A stretch of DNA of 64,000 bases from Mycoplana rhizolycopersici (lineage in GTDB: Bacteria; Pseudomonadota; Alphaproteobacteria; Rhizobiales; Rhizobiaceae): contig NZ_JABXYK010000016.1 of assembly GCF_013378445.1 (NCBI RefSeq), positions 1 through 64,000 of the forward strand, read 5' to 3'. Under the pieces are notes generated by a model that did not search any database, was not told the origin of the DNA, and saw nothing but the letters and a program-made list of their open reading frames with translations. Below, piece after piece: positions 25,489-34,512 of this stretch (positions are counted from its first letter, which is position 1; each line of letters begins with the position of its first letter). Position numbers and translations under genes: made by a program.

Positions 25489-27572
25489 GTAAGGGGCTAC
25501 AGGCCTTCTATCTGTTCTTCTGCCTGTTGATCGCATTTGCAGTATGGATGCTGGCGTACGGGGCGGGGCTTCAGCTCTTCTACGGTGACGGTAGGATCCT
25601 CGAGGCGACAATCACTTCAAACCCATTCGCGCCAATTCAGCAGTTCTGGGCCTATAGCTCCTCCCCTTCCCTTCAAAAGGTCGCGCTCGGCTCCGTGGTG
25701 CCCGCGCTGCTCGTATCAGGCCTCATTGCGTACCTTGGGCTCAAACCTACCAGCAATCCATTGGGTGATGCGGCCTTTCAGGATCTTGCAACCCTTCGGC
25801 GCGGGAAGTGGTTTGGCAAGAAAGGTCACATATTCGGCCGCATTGGGAGCAACGTCCTTCGCGCGTATGACGATCGCCACCACCTCATTATTGGCCCGAC
25901 GCGATCTGGTAAGGGCGCGGGCTACGTCATCCCCAACGCTCTCATGCACGAAGGCTCTATGATCGTCACGGATCTGAAGGGCGAGGTCTACAAGGCAACC
26001 GCCGGCTATCGGAAGCGCAACGGCAGCCAGGTCTTCTTGTTCGCGCCGGGCTCCGAGACGACCAACAGCTATAATCCCTTGGATTTCGTTCGTCCGGAGC
26101 GAGGCAATCGCACGACTGACATTCAAAATATCGCCAGCATTCTTGTACCGGAAAACACCGAATCCGAGAATTCAGTTTGGCAGGCCACAGCTCAACAGGT
26201 TCTCGCCGGCGCCATCAGCTATGTTCTCGAAAGCCCCTTCTACAAAGGGCGCAGGAACCTCGGCGAGATCAACTCCTTCTTCAACAGCGGGACCGATCTG
26301 CAGGCCTTGATGAAGTACATCAAGGAGAAGGAGCCATACCTGTCGAAGTTCACGATGGAGAGCTTCAATTCCTACCTGTCTCTCTCGGATCGGGCCGCGG
26401 CCTCGGCACTGCTTGATATCCAGAAGGCGATGAGGCCGTTCAAGAACGAACGCGTCGTGGCCGCAACCAACATGACCGACATGGACCTTCGATCCATGAA
26501 GCGTCGCCCCATCACAATCTACCTTGCCCCGAACATCACCGACATCACGCTTCTTAGGCCGCTGCTGACGCTGTTCGTTCAACAGGTGATGGACATACTC
26601 ACCCTTGAGCATGATCCCAACTCCGTGCCGGTCTATTTCCTGCTGGATGAGTTTCGCCAGCTGAAGCGCATGGAGGAGATCATGACGAAGCTGCCCTATG
26701 TGGCCGGCTATAAGATCAAGCTCGCCTTCATCATTCAGGACTTGAAGAACCTGGATGAGATCTATGGTGAGACGTCCCGACATTCACTCCTTGGCAACTG
26801 CGGCTATCAGCTCATCCTTGGTGCCAACGACCAGGCCACGGCAGAGTATGCTTCCCGCGCGCTTGGCAAGAGAACCATCCGATACCAGTCTGAATCGCGC
26901 ACTATCGAGCTTATGGGCCTCCCGCGCCGAACAAAGGTCGAGCAAATTCGCGATCGGGACCTGATGATGCCGCAGGAAGTGCGCCAGATGCCCGAGAACA
27001 AGATGATCTTGCTGGTGGAGGGTCAGCGGCCAATCTTTGGAGACAAGCTTCGCTTCTTTAAGACGCAGCCCTTCAAGGAGGCGGAGGCCTATTCTCAGAC
27101 GCACATACCGACCGTTCCGACTGTCGATTACCTGCCACCTAAACCTGTTCCAGCGACCACGCCAGCCTATGCCAACGCAGGCCAGGAGCAGGCTGAACAA
27201 GCGGAAGCGATAAAGCCTGCGATTGAGGTGAAAGCGGAGGAGCCGCGGGCGTCTGTCGAGGAGGAGGCTCCGAAAGAGCCAGCGCCCTCTACCTCGCCCG
27301 CTCGCGTTGTGAATCCCTCCGCCTTGGCCAGTAAGAAGGTCAGCGCCGGGGGCACTCCGGAACCTGCAAAGGCAGCTGTGCCCGCTCCCGAAAAGCGCAC
27401 AACACCTGTCTCAGAGAGCGACATTGAAAAAGCGCACAATGATCGAGTTAGCCGCCTTAGGGAGGTCGTCGAACGGGAAGCCGAAGGCAAATCACCGCGC
27501 AAGAGAAAGAGCTTGGAAGAGCTATTCGCAGCGACCGTTCCTGATCCAATCATGGAACAGGCCGGCCGCTAA
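25485..27572 (+). CDS. virD4: VirD4/TraG-like coupling protein
   Basis: This 695-residue ATPase brings the relaxase-DNA complex to the channel. Two N-terminal membrane segments are followed by Walker A GPTRSGKGAG (near 136) and a Walker B YFLLDEF. The last 150 residues form a proline-, alanine- and glutamate-rich tail, longer than in VirD4 of the Ti plasmid. It is the last gene of the transfer operon and converges with the relaxase operon. Confidence 0.95.
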   Translation: MSKGLQAFYLFFCLLIAFAVWMLAYGAGLQLFYGDGRILEATITSNPFAPIQQFWAYSSSPSLQKVALGSVVPALLVSGLIAYLGLKPTSNPLGDAAFQDLATLRRGKWFGKKGHIFGRIGSNVLRAYDDRHHLIIGPTRSGKGAGYVIPNALMHEGSMIVTDLKGEVYKATAGYRKRNGSQVFLFAPGSETTNSYNPLDFVRPERGNRTTDIQNIASILVPENTESENSVWQATAQQVLAGAISYVLESPFYKGRRNLGEINSFFNSGTDLQALMKYIKEKEPYLSKFTMESFNSYLSLSDRAAASALLDIQKAMRPFKNERVVAATNMTDMDLRSMKRRPITIYLAPNITDITLLRPLLTLFVQQVMDILTLEHDPNSVPVYFLLDEFRQLKRMEEIMTKLPYVAGYKIKLAFIIQDLKNLDEIYGETSRHSLLGNCGYQLILGANDQATAEYASRALGKRTIRYQSESRTIELMGLPRRTKVEQIRDRDLMMPQEVRQMPENKMILLVEGQRPIFGDKLRFFKTQPFKEAEAYSQTHIPTVPTVDYLPPKPVPATTPAYANAGQEQAEQAEAIKPAIEVKAEEPRASVEEEAPKEPAPSTSPARVVNPSALASKKVSAGGTPEPAKAAVPAPEKRTTPVSESDIEKAHNDRVSRLREVVEREAEGKSPRKRKSLEELFAATVPDPIMEQAGR

Positions 27573-27579
27573 TCCAGGT

Positions 27580-27786
27580 TCAGAAGGGCCAGAAGCCGGC
27601 GAGGTAGTCCCCTGTCTCCGCCAACCAAAGGGCCGTGGAGTTGTACCATCTCTCAAGCGTTTGAAAGATGTACATCACGCCGAAGAGCACGGCGCAGACG
27701 ACCATAGCGCCGACCATCATCTTTCCAGCGGCTTCGTCGGCCTTTGAGTTATCGACCTGCACTATGAATTTGTTGTGGTCCTGCAT
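27580..27786 (-). CDS. Small membrane protein behind the relaxase
   Basis: A 68-residue protein with one strong membrane helix (MMVGAMVVCAVLFGVMYIF) and an aromatic C-terminus. It starts five bases after the relaxase stop and ends next to the virD4 end. The role is unknown; its position suggests part of the mobilisation unit. Confidence 0.7.
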   Translation of the reverse strand: MQDHNKFIVQVDNSKADEAAGKMMVGAMVVCAVLFGVMYIFQTLERWYNSTALWLAETGDYLAGFWPF

Positions 27787-27791
27787 GACAC

Positions 27792-30269
27792 TTAGCGATC
27801 ACGGTCGTCCCGATTACGCTCCCTCTGTTCAACCTGTTCACGCTCCAACTCCTCGAGACGAGGAATGTGCTGTTGCGCGGGATCAGTCCGAGTGGTCTCG
27901 CCACCCCGCTGGGCCGCTTCCCTGTCTCTGTTTACACGATCTTGCTGCCTCTGAGTAGCGTCCACCGTCTCAGCGAGCTGGTGAGCCTCACGCTCCGCTT
28001 GCCCGATCGGACGTTCCTCTTCCAGATCCACCCTGAGATCGCGTTGGCGATCGTCGGCAGTATCCGCAGTTATTGGCTGCTTGTTTGACTTGTTGTCGTC
28101 CCCACGCTCTTCATTGCGTTCAATGGTCTCGATCTCCGCGCGCAGTTCCGGATCCTCGTTGGCAACATCCCGGAGATAGCCGTTTCCGGAAGCGGCGAGT
28201 TGAGCTGCATGATGAAGCGAAGCCTCAAGGCCCTTCTCATACTGCTCCCGGTTTTCGTCTCCGAGCTCGCCGGCTTCGATATGGGCGAGGCCGGAGCGAT
28301 AGTGTTCCACATTTGCCATCGCATCGTGACCAGCCTCAACGACAGCCTCTCCATGCTTGGCAACAGCCGCCTCCCACTGGAGGTTAGCATTCGTCTGCTC
28401 TTGCACCTCAGATGCCGTTCTCTCCGGCGCGGCACCACCCTCTCTGGAGACGTCGCCAGCAGCGTTCCGTCCATCCTGCTCATCAAGCCCACGCTCCTTC
28501 ATTTCGAGCATCTGCCTGCGCAGATCGACGATCTCGCGAGCGAGGGAGGAAACCTCTTCGAAGCCTGACCGGTCTTCTGGACCAGCGCTGCGCTGAAGGT
28601 TGAATAGAGCCGTTTCGACCGTCTTTTCGTACGCTTCGAACTCTGGGCGTGTCTGCTCGCGCATGTCCTTTGCCTCCGACAACATGTCTCTGATTGCTAC
28701 CATATTGGAGCGGTAATCACCGCCGAAATCTGCATGAATGACTGCACCAGCAGGCGATTGATCCGTTTGGGCAAGGCCGTTTTCCAGATAGGAGCGATGT
28801 TGAGCGGCGTAGGCCGCAACCACTGTGTCGCCGGCGTTGACTGCGATCTTCTGCCAGGTCTCCTGCGCTTTTAGAATGTACTGGCGGCTTCTCTGGCTCG
28901 TCGCCACCACGCGCCGACCAGCTCGCTTTGCGTCATATCGCGCCTGCGCCGGATCGCTGGTGCCTACATGCTCGGTTCGACCGTCATGCTTGACGGCGCG
29001 AACCTGATTTCGCGTGAAGGCTGGCGGCGTGGCAAACTCTCGCCGATCGGTCATTTCCATATTGATGCCGTGGTCACGCGCCTTCTCGGCCATGACCTCA
29101 CGCCACTGCCGGAAGGTGGCCGGAGTCGTCTCGATCCGGTCGCCCGCTTCCGAACGCATGGTAACGATGGCATGGGCATGAACATGCGGCCGCTTGCCCC
29201 CCTCCCCTGCTTCTTTCGGATCGTTCTCCGGATCGTGCATAGCGAAAACGTACCGATGGCCCGCAAACTGCTCAGCCAGGAAGTCGCGAACAGCTCCTTC
29301 GAACGCGACAGCATCCGTGCCGGCACGCGCCGACATGATCACATGCATCACGTCACGGCTCTTGCGGCTGTGCAGCTCATCCCGCCATTCCCTTTGCACC
29401 AGGTCGCCCGCAGCCTTGTCATCGGCAATCGAACGTCCCTGATCGTCTCGAACGTCGTTCCGCTGCGCGATCAGGTCTCGCAACTTGGCAGCGCCATATT
29501 CCACGCCATTGCCATAGCCTGTGAACGAGAAAGCTGCGGGGGCCTCTTTCGCTACGGCGCTGGCGTTGAAACGCTCCTGAACAATGGCGGCCGCCTTCGC
29601 GTCAGCCGTCAGCCGCTCGCCCTGCCCGCTGCGCAACACAACATAGCCCTCGACCTTCAGCGATCCATCGTTTTGGATTTCGACAGAGTAGGCGTAGCGT
29701 CGATCACCAAAGCCACTGCTGAGAATGTCCCGCACCTGCTCATGCGGGTTTGAGCCGCCGGAAACGCTCACCTCGACGCTAAACGCGCCGATATCGCGGC
29801 TCTCGGTCCTGTTCTGGAAAAGGTGATCCCAATCGCCACGGAGACGCGCCAGCTCCTCACGGCCACGCAACGTCTTGCCGTTCTCGTTCTCAACCTTCAG
29901 CTCCCCGCCTCTGGAAACATAGTTGAGCATCGAGCCGACGCGGGCGCCACCACCGTAGGAAGCCAGTTTGACGACGGCTGGCTGGCTCCCTTTGGCAACG
30001 CTCGCAAGACGAACATCCATTGATCGCATAGCACCCGAACCGGCAACCATCGACCTCGAAGGGGATGACACGTTGAATGCCGAAGTCCTCACCCCTCCCC
30101 TAGATCCCGACCCGCCTTTAGACATCCCAACCTGGTGCTGCAGGTTCTTCAGTCTCTTCTCAAGCTCTTCCTCGACAGCGCTCCCACGGCCGCCGAGCGT
30201 CATTTCGTGCAAAAGCGCCGCGCGCCTTTGCTCCCATTCGCTTGTGAAAGTGCCGAAAAAGAACTCCAC
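27792..30269 (-). CDS. VirD2-like relaxase (MOBP type) with inserted segment
   Basis: An 825-residue relaxase that would nick oriT and carry the strand through the channel. An N-terminal extension of about 95 residues comes first. The likely catalytic tyrosine Y117 lies in RVGSMLNYVSRGGEL, like RVSNQLEYLSRKG of VirD2. Between this and the histidine motif (MHVIMSARAGTD, then PHVHAHAIVTM with H362, H364, H366) lies about 140 residues absent from VirD2. The C-terminal half is coiled-coil and charged, ending QRERNRDDRDR, a likely secretion signal. The gene follows mobC with three bases between. Confidence 0.88.
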   Translation of the reverse strand: MEFFFGTFTSEWEQRRAALLHEMTLGGRGSAVEEELEKRLKNLQHQVGMSKGGSGSRGGVRTSAFNVSSPSRSMVAGSGAMRSMDVRLASVAKGSQPAVVKLASYGGGARVGSMLNYVSRGGELKVENENGKTLRGREELARLRGDWDHLFQNRTESRDIGAFSVEVSVSGGSNPHEQVRDILSSGFGDRRYAYSVEIQNDGSLKVEGYVVLRSGQGERLTADAKAAAIVQERFNASAVAKEAPAAFSFTGYGNGVEYGAAKLRDLIAQRNDVRDDQGRSIADDKAAGDLVQREWRDELHSRKSRDVMHVIMSARAGTDAVAFEGAVRDFLAEQFAGHRYVFAMHDPENDPKEAGEGGKRPHVHAHAIVTMRSEAGDRIETTPATFRQWREVMAEKARDHGINMEMTDRREFATPPAFTRNQVRAVKHDGRTEHVGTSDPAQARYDAKRAGRRVVATSQRSRQYILKAQETWQKIAVNAGDTVVAAYAAQHRSYLENGLAQTDQSPAGAVIHADFGGDYRSNMVAIRDMLSEAKDMREQTRPEFEAYEKTVETALFNLQRSAGPEDRSGFEEVSSLAREIVDLRRQMLEMKERGLDEQDGRNAAGDVSREGGAAPERTASEVQEQTNANLQWEAAVAKHGEAVVEAGHDAMANVEHYRSGLAHIEAGELGDENREQYEKGLEASLHHAAQLAASGNGYLRDVANEDPELRAEIETIERNEERGDDNKSNKQPITADTADDRQRDLRVDLEEERPIGQAEREAHQLAETVDATQRQQDRVNRDREAAQRGGETTRTDPAQQHIPRLEELEREQVEQRERNRDDRDR

Positions 30270-30272
30270 GGC

Positions 30273-30677
30273 CTACACCTCGCCTCGTCGCTCATGCCCG
30301 GCACGGCGCGAAAGTGTCCGCAGCTCACTCATTACGGCCGCCTGAATCCGCTGGACGTTGCCAAGGTTGATGTCCAGTTCTGAGGGATGGACACCCTTTC
30401 CTGCATTCAGGGAGCGGGCGACCTGATTCAAATTGATGCCGATCATCCGCATGTCTTCGAGCAACGCGGCCATGATCAACCTGTCTTCCGCAATCAGAAT
30501 GGGTCGAACGCCAGCCCCCTCGAGGAGCAGCGAACGGAAAAAAGCAGATACACTCATACCGGCCGACTTGGCCGCTTCTTCGATGGCCGAATGCTCTGCA
30601 TCGCTGACGCGGACATTAATGAGACGCCCCTTGCGTTGCTTGGCAGTCGGCACTTCGATTGTGTCCTTACTCATCAA
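30273..30677 (-). CDS. mobC: MobC-like relaxosome protein
   Basis: A 134-residue DNA-binding accessory of the relaxase. It has a ribbon-helix-helix start (LINVRVSDAEHSAIEEAAKS) and the MobC pattern LLEDMRMIGINLNQVARSLN. It is the first gene of the mobilisation operon; oriT lies just upstream. The start at 30677 begins MMSKDTIEVP. Confidence 0.88.
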   Translation of the reverse strand: MMSKDTIEVPTAKQRKGRLINVRVSDAEHSAIEEAAKSAGMSVSAFFRSLLLEGAGVRPILIAEDRLIMAALLEDMRMIGINLNQVARSLNAGKGVHPSELDINLGNVQRIQAAVMSELRTLSRRAGHERRGEV

Positions 30678-30740
30678 TCAACTAGGCCTTCCCGGAGCTT
30701 TGCGACCCTTCATCGTGGGCTTGTCCCACGATCGCGATGC

Positions 30741-30790
30741 AAAATGTAAAACATTTTTGCGTATCCTGCCCCTCTAACCTAAAGCACTAC
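30741..30790. other. Candidate oriT with nic site
   Basis: TATCCTGCC at 30762-30770 matches the nic consensus YATCCTG/Y of IncP, Ti-border and other MOBP systems; cleavage would fall between 30768 and 30769. Four bases before it lies a perfect hairpin AAAATGT-AAA-ACATTTT (30741-30757), as usual for relaxosome binding next to nic. It is 64 bases upstream of mobC. Confidence 0.72.
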
Positions 30791-31016
30791 CACATAACTT
30801 CAACCAAATTCCACCTCTTGATTGGCTCCGCTTCGCTTCGCACTCTTTCCGTTGGAACGCTCACCAGGGTTCACCGCCAAAACCGCTTCTGAAGGCCTTT
30901 GTCTGTCCCTCGTACTCAGGCGAAAGGGACGCTTCGCTCTTCGCCCTTGCGCCCTCCGTGCGAGCGCCAAAGACGGCCTCACGCGGCTCCGGGGTTCACC
31001 ACTCGACCTAAGCACT
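30791..31016. other. Gap between oriT and the palindrome array
   Basis: No supported gene. The sequence is G/C-rich with words like CTTCGCTCTTCGCCCTTGCG. It may belong to the wider oriT. Confidence 0.5.
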
Positions 31017-31053
31017 CGATTAAACCACACGACTAACTCGTGTGGTTTAATCG
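31017..31053. repeat. 16-bp perfect inverted repeat followed by T-run
   Basis: CGATTAAACCACACGA (31017-31032) and its exact reverse complement (31038-31053) flank the loop CTAAC. A TTTTT stretch follows at 31059-31063. It could act as a terminator reading rightward or as a protein-binding cruciform at the edge of the array. Confidence 0.8.
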
Positions 31054-31152
31054 CTATCTTTTTGGCATGTGTTTTATGCACACGATTACGTCACACGCTC
31101 TGATCGTGTTGCCTACTCGTGCGAACCTATCGTGTGAAAATGTCGTGTTTGC

Positions 31153-31275
31153 CTATCGTAGTTACGATCTTAACCACGATAGTTTCACATCGTTCGGTCA
31201 CACCGTGGTTATGATCTTAACATGTGTGTGCCCACATGTTACTTTTGCTTCGTCGTTAAGATCTTAACAACGATA
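31153..31275. repeat. Three palindromes at exact 47-bp spacing upstream of virC1
   Basis: The palindromic core GTTA-N-GATCTTAAC occurs three times; GATCTTAAC starts at 31166, 31213 and 31260, each 47 bases apart. Copy 1 extends to a 12-bp arm (CTATCGTAGTTA against TAACCACGATAG, one mismatch); copy 3 has the perfect 14-mer GTTAAGATCTTAAC. Between copies 2 and 3 lies AACATGTG-N6-CACATGTT (31219-31240). The array sits 84 bases before the virC1-like gene. It may be an operator, a centromere-like site or a transfer enhancer. Confidence 0.75.
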
Positions 31276-31351
31276 TCGACGTATCGATCAAACACACGTC
31301 CCCACGCGGCGGGATGAAGCTGAAACTTTGGGGCTAGCAAAGGATCACAGA

Positions 31352-32056
31352 ATGACAATTTGCATTTCGATGGTGAGCGGGAAGGGCGGAGCGGGCAAGA
31401 CAACCGCCGTGATCCTCATCGCAGGGGAGTACGCCCTGCAGGGCAAGCAGGTGCTCTTGATCGACGCGGACGGAAGACAGAACCTCAATGAATGGTGGAG
31501 CCGTTCAGAAGCGAAGGACAACAGGCCAGACGGGATCGAATTGCGGACTGCGGCAAGCAATGCCTCTCTCCAGCAGATCTTGGAAAATGACGCTCCGAGC
31601 TTCGATGTCGTCATCATGGATTCGCCGGGTCAGGACACTGTGCTGCGCGATACCATCATTGCCGGCTCGCATATCGTCATGACGCCGATTCAACCAAATC
31701 AGGACGAGATCCTGGCTGCGGGTCAGGCCGCGATGGATGTTGCCGATACCTGCGATCGCATCGGGCGAAACATTCCTCACCTGAACTTCAGAACACGCAT
31801 TACGATGCCTGGGCGATCGTTGGAGGCATACAGGCTCATCCGCCCGTTCATCGCGAACCTGAAGGAGCAGGGATACGATTCACACCTTCTCGAGACTGAA
31901 CTGTACGAGCGAAATCCCTATCGCGACATAAGGCTTGGGTACGGCACCCTGCAGATGTTGGAGCTGAACGATTCAGTCAAAAAGGCTCGAGGCGAGGTTA
32001 TGAGCATGATGCAGGAGATCGAAAGCTACCTGCCTAACGCAAAGAAGGGGATGTAA
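31352..32056 (+). CDS. virC1: VirC1/ParA-like ATPase
   Basis: A ParA/MinD-type ATPase of 234 residues. The deviant Walker A is KGGAGKTTA (near residue 8), followed by LIDADGRQNLNEWW and the Walker B region FDVVIMDSPGQDT. VirC1 of the Ti plasmid has the same form and helps gather relaxosomes at the cell pole. AAAGGATC precedes the ATG at 31352. The next gene is an RHH protein of VirC2 form. A role in partition is the alternative. Confidence 0.82.
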   Translation: MTICISMVSGKGGAGKTTAVILIAGEYALQGKQVLLIDADGRQNLNEWWSRSEAKDNRPDGIELRTAASNASLQQILENDAPSFDVVIMDSPGQDTVLRDTIIAGSHIVMTPIQPNQDEILAAGQAAMDVADTCDRIGRNIPHLNFRTRITMPGRSLEAYRLIRPFIANLKEQGYDSHLLETELYERNPYRDIRLGYGTLQMLELNDSVKKARGEVMSMMQEIESYLPNAKKGM

Positions 32057-32057
32057 G

Positions 32058-32504
32058 ATGGATAGAGGATCTTCAAGCATCACTGATTTTCCTGTCGCAC
32101 CACGGCGGCCGCGAACAGCTTCAGCAGAGCCCGCACCAAAGCCCGAGGTGGCGCAAGAACCAGAAAAGGTCGTGGGGAATGATCCAGCGACCGAAGCGAA
32201 AGCAGAAGCGCCAGCAGCTGCAGACTCTCAACCTCCGGTCTCATCGCGGTCAAACGTAATCCTGCCGACGCCAGAGGCTCGCCAGGAGAGGGCAGCGAAT
32301 AAGGCACTGGAGCGTGAAGCCTCTCGGCTTCGGCTGCAGGAGCTGAAACAAAACAGGGCTCGCGAGAGCAAACACTTCGTCAATTGCCCCCTCGACTACG
32401 ACACCAAGAAGCGGTTGGAGCGAGCAGCATCCGAAAACGACGTCAAAATGACTGTCATCGTGAAAGCTGCAATAGATCAGTTTCTGCGGGACAACGGCTA
32501 TTGA
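32058..32504 (+). CDS. virC2: VirC2-like ribbon-helix-helix DNA-binding protein
   Basis: A 148-residue protein with a disordered, proline- and alanine-rich N-terminal half and a C-terminal ribbon-helix-helix (HFVNCPLDYDTKKRLERAAS onward). VirC2 has this layout and binds DNA by oriT. It begins one base after virC1. The 47-bp palindrome array upstream is its likely binding site, or that of the pair. Confidence 0.75.
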   Translation: MDRGSSSITDFPVAPRRPRTASAEPAPKPEVAQEPEKVVGNDPATEAKAEAPAAADSQPPVSSRSNVILPTPEARQERAANKALEREASRLRLQELKQNRARESKHFVNCPLDYDTKKRLERAASENDVKMTVIVKAAIDQFLRDNGY

Positions 32505-32914
32505 TCCTCGACGTCCGATTCTTGGTAGGGGTGGCAGTTGGGGCCACCCTTGCCCTCATGATTTCGCCTGAGGCAAGGGGGCCAGCCGGTTTTGATTTAC
32601 AGGGCATTAAGAACGCCATTTTCTCGCCTGCTGATCCCACAACACAGGTAGCCACAAAGGCTAACTGGCCGAGTGATGAAAGCGCCAAGAAAGAGCTGTT
32701 CAGATGGTCTAAGTGGGACCTGCAAAAATTCGGGCCGGACTCGACGGTGCATGTGAACAGATGCATCTACCTTAGCGCCGACACCATGGCTTGTGAGATG
32801 GTGGCATCACTGAGTTGGCTAAAGGAAGACGCCGTTATTGAGGGCGTATTCTCGCGAGAGTCTGGTGATTGGACTATGACAGACGCCAAAGGTCGACGAA
32901 CCAAATTGAACTAG
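32501..32914 (+). CDS. Small exported or membrane-anchored hypothetical
   Basis: About 137 residues from a TTG that overlaps the virC2 stop by four bases. One N-terminal hydrophobic segment (FLVGVAVGATLALMI) is followed by a polar domain with two cysteines (HVNRCIYL, ADTMACEMVAS). No family recognised. Coupling to virC2 suggests a link to transfer. The longer frame starting at 32384 overlaps virC2 and is not supported. Confidence 0.55.
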   Translation: MILDVRFLVGVAVGATLALMISPEARGPAGFDLQGIKNAIFSPADPTTQVATKANWPSDESAKKELFRWSKWDLQKFGPDSTVHVNRCIYLSADTMACEMVASLSWLKEDAVIEGVFSRESGDWTMTDAKGRRTKLN

Positions 32915-33118
32915 CGTCGCGACATTCTTCATGCTTGAACTGTGTTTCACAAAGCATCTGGGGCCGTGTTGGCTTTGGTTACGACCTTTGTGCCATTGTC
33001 ATCTACCCCCCCAAATTGGTAGGCAATTTGAGGGCGATTCGATACAAAAATGGTGCGCCAAATCGGGTCACGTTGGTGCATAATCACCACCACGGGGTGG
33101 AATTAGGACTAGAATTAT
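32915..33118. promoter_or_regulatory. Control region of XRE regulator 1
   Basis: It holds CAAATTG-N5-CAATTTG (33012-33030) and the imperfect dyad TGCGCCAA-N11-TTGGTGCA (33054-33080), which begins with TGCGCCAAATCGG, also found before virB1. Either could be an operator for the XRE protein encoded next. Confidence 0.6.
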
Positions 33119-33616
33119 ATGCCGTCCGAACGGGATCTCACCGACTATACGAACACCAGGGGCTTGGTCGAAACGACCGACAAAGAGGTGGAGAGACCTT
33201 TATTTCGGAAGCCCGGTCTTGATGGTGAAATAGCATCCTTTCAGGAGATCGAAGAAAGACTCTCCGCGTTTGTCAGAAAGCGCCGGGAAGAGTCTGGTTT
33301 AACAAGGGCCGAGTTCGCTTCCTTGTACGGCTTATCGACGGCGGTCTATGGCCGCTATGAACGAGCGTTCTCGCATCTCACCGTCGGTCGAATGATCCAC
33401 CTCTGCGAGCTCTTAGGCTTCACCCCCCTGGAATTGATATATACCGCAGCTCCACACCTGTATGGCGCGACCCGAGAGGAAGCCGAGGACAGACTGAAGC
33501 TTGCGCAACTCATTGATGAGGTGCCACATTCAACTGTGAAAGCGATCATTATTCTGGTCGAGGAAATGAAGATGATGCTTAACGCCGGGACGGGCTCTCC
33601 CGGCGCCACTCGTTAG
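33119..33616 (+). CDS. XRE-family regulator 1
   Basis: A 165-residue repressor-like protein with an N-terminal extension and an HTH domain (about 50-105; LTRAEFASLYGLSTAVYGRY). It is a paralogue of the protein at 50821-51282; both share KP at the start of the domain, the HTH, and the rare run AAPHL(Y/F)G behind it. The family resembles regulators found with conjugation genes of rhizobial plasmids (TrbR type, from memory). AGGA lies upstream. Confidence 0.78.
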   Translation: MPSERDLTDYTNTRGLVETTDKEVERPLFRKPGLDGEIASFQEIEERLSAFVRKRREESGLTRAEFASLYGLSTAVYGRYERAFSHLTVGRMIHLCELLGFTPLELIYTAAPHLYGATREEAEDRLKLAQLIDEVPHSTVKAIIILVEEMKMMLNAGTGSPGATR

Positions 33617-33630
33617 GCGGACGACATCGA

Positions 33631-34512
33631 CTAGGCATCTTGTTTTCCGTCCACTATCTGAAGGCTCCGAAGGTAGTCAGCCACAGCCTGGGCTTTCGCG
33701 GCGGCGGTGATGACGGCTCGCTTGTCCTGCTTGAGCACCTTGAGCCAGCTATCAATGTACGCCGCGGTGTTGTCTCGCGGATCGTGCTCTACTCCGAGAT
33801 CGGCGCAGACGAAGGCCGCTGAAATCTCGGCAATAAGCTCTTCCATGGCGTAGGTCTCACTCCCGAACCGCCCGCTAAGATCACGATCGAGCCGCGATTT
33901 TGCGCCGCTCCAGTGCCCGAGCTCATGAAAAATCGTGCTGTAAAGATGAACCTCGCTGAGGAAACGACCACGATTCGGCATTTGGATGTCATCGGGGCCA
34001 GGGCGATAGCAGGCCTGCTTTCCGCCGTAGGCTATCTTTGCGCCCGAAGCCTGGATGAAAGCTTCGACATGGTCGATAACCGGAACCGGCTCGATCGGCG
34101 CCGCCTCGGCCGGGCTCTTGAAACGGTCAGGCAGGTTGTCGATCTGCTCGACGTTGAAAACGGTGTAGCCCTTGAGATAGGGGATTGCGCGGTCGTCCGC
34201 CTCCTGCTCCTTCGGGGTGAAGGTGCCGTACTTGACGACGAGGGTTCCCTGTTCGCCCTTGCGGACCTGAGCGCCAAGCTCCTGAGCTTGCCGGTAGGTC
34301 ATCCAAGTGTTCTCGTCGTAGCCGGCGAGTTGCCCGGAGAGCCACAGCATGACCACGTTGATGCCGCGATAGGCTTCGCCGGAGGCGCGGAGCGGCGTAG
34401 CCGACCTGCGGCTGTTTCCGCGCCAGGGCCGGATCCAAGGCTTGGTGCCGGCCTCGAGCTGCTGGATGATGGTGTCGGTGATCCGCTGGTAGGTGTCGTT
34501 TACGCTCTGCAT
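33631..34512 (-). CDS. ardC: ArdC-like antirestriction protein
   Basis: A 293-residue protein with an N-terminal ssDNA-binding domain (ITDTIIQQLEAGTKPWIRPW) and a C-terminal zincin-like domain with the metal motif HELGHW. ArdC proteins shield incoming plasmid DNA from restriction. The start at 34512 has a good AGGAGACGGCG; the longer frame to 34608 has no support. It converges with XRE regulator 1. Confidence 0.88.
   Translation of the reverse strand: MQSVNDTYQRITDTIIQQLEAGTKPWIRPWRGNSRRSATPLRASGEAYRGINVVMLWLSGQLAGYDENTWMTYRQAQELGAQVRKGEQGTLVVKYGTFTPKEQEADDRAIPYLKGYTVFNVEQIDNLPDRFKSPAEAAPIEPVPVIDHVEAFIQASGAKIAYGGKQACYRPGPDDIQMPNRGRFLSEVHLYSTIFHELGHWSGAKSRLDRDLSGRFGSETYAMEELIAEISAAFVCADLGVEHDPRDNTAAYIDSWLKVLKQDKRAVITAAAKAQAVADYLRSLQIVDGKQDA

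Noticed and set aside
28968-29753. 261-residue plus-strand frame inside the relaxase
   Set aside because: Antisense shadow of the relaxase gene, which has clear catalytic motifs.
31017-31300. CRISPR-like array
   Set aside because: Repeats are palindromic cores of 14 bp at 47-bp steps with unrelated spacers and no cas genes; only three copies.
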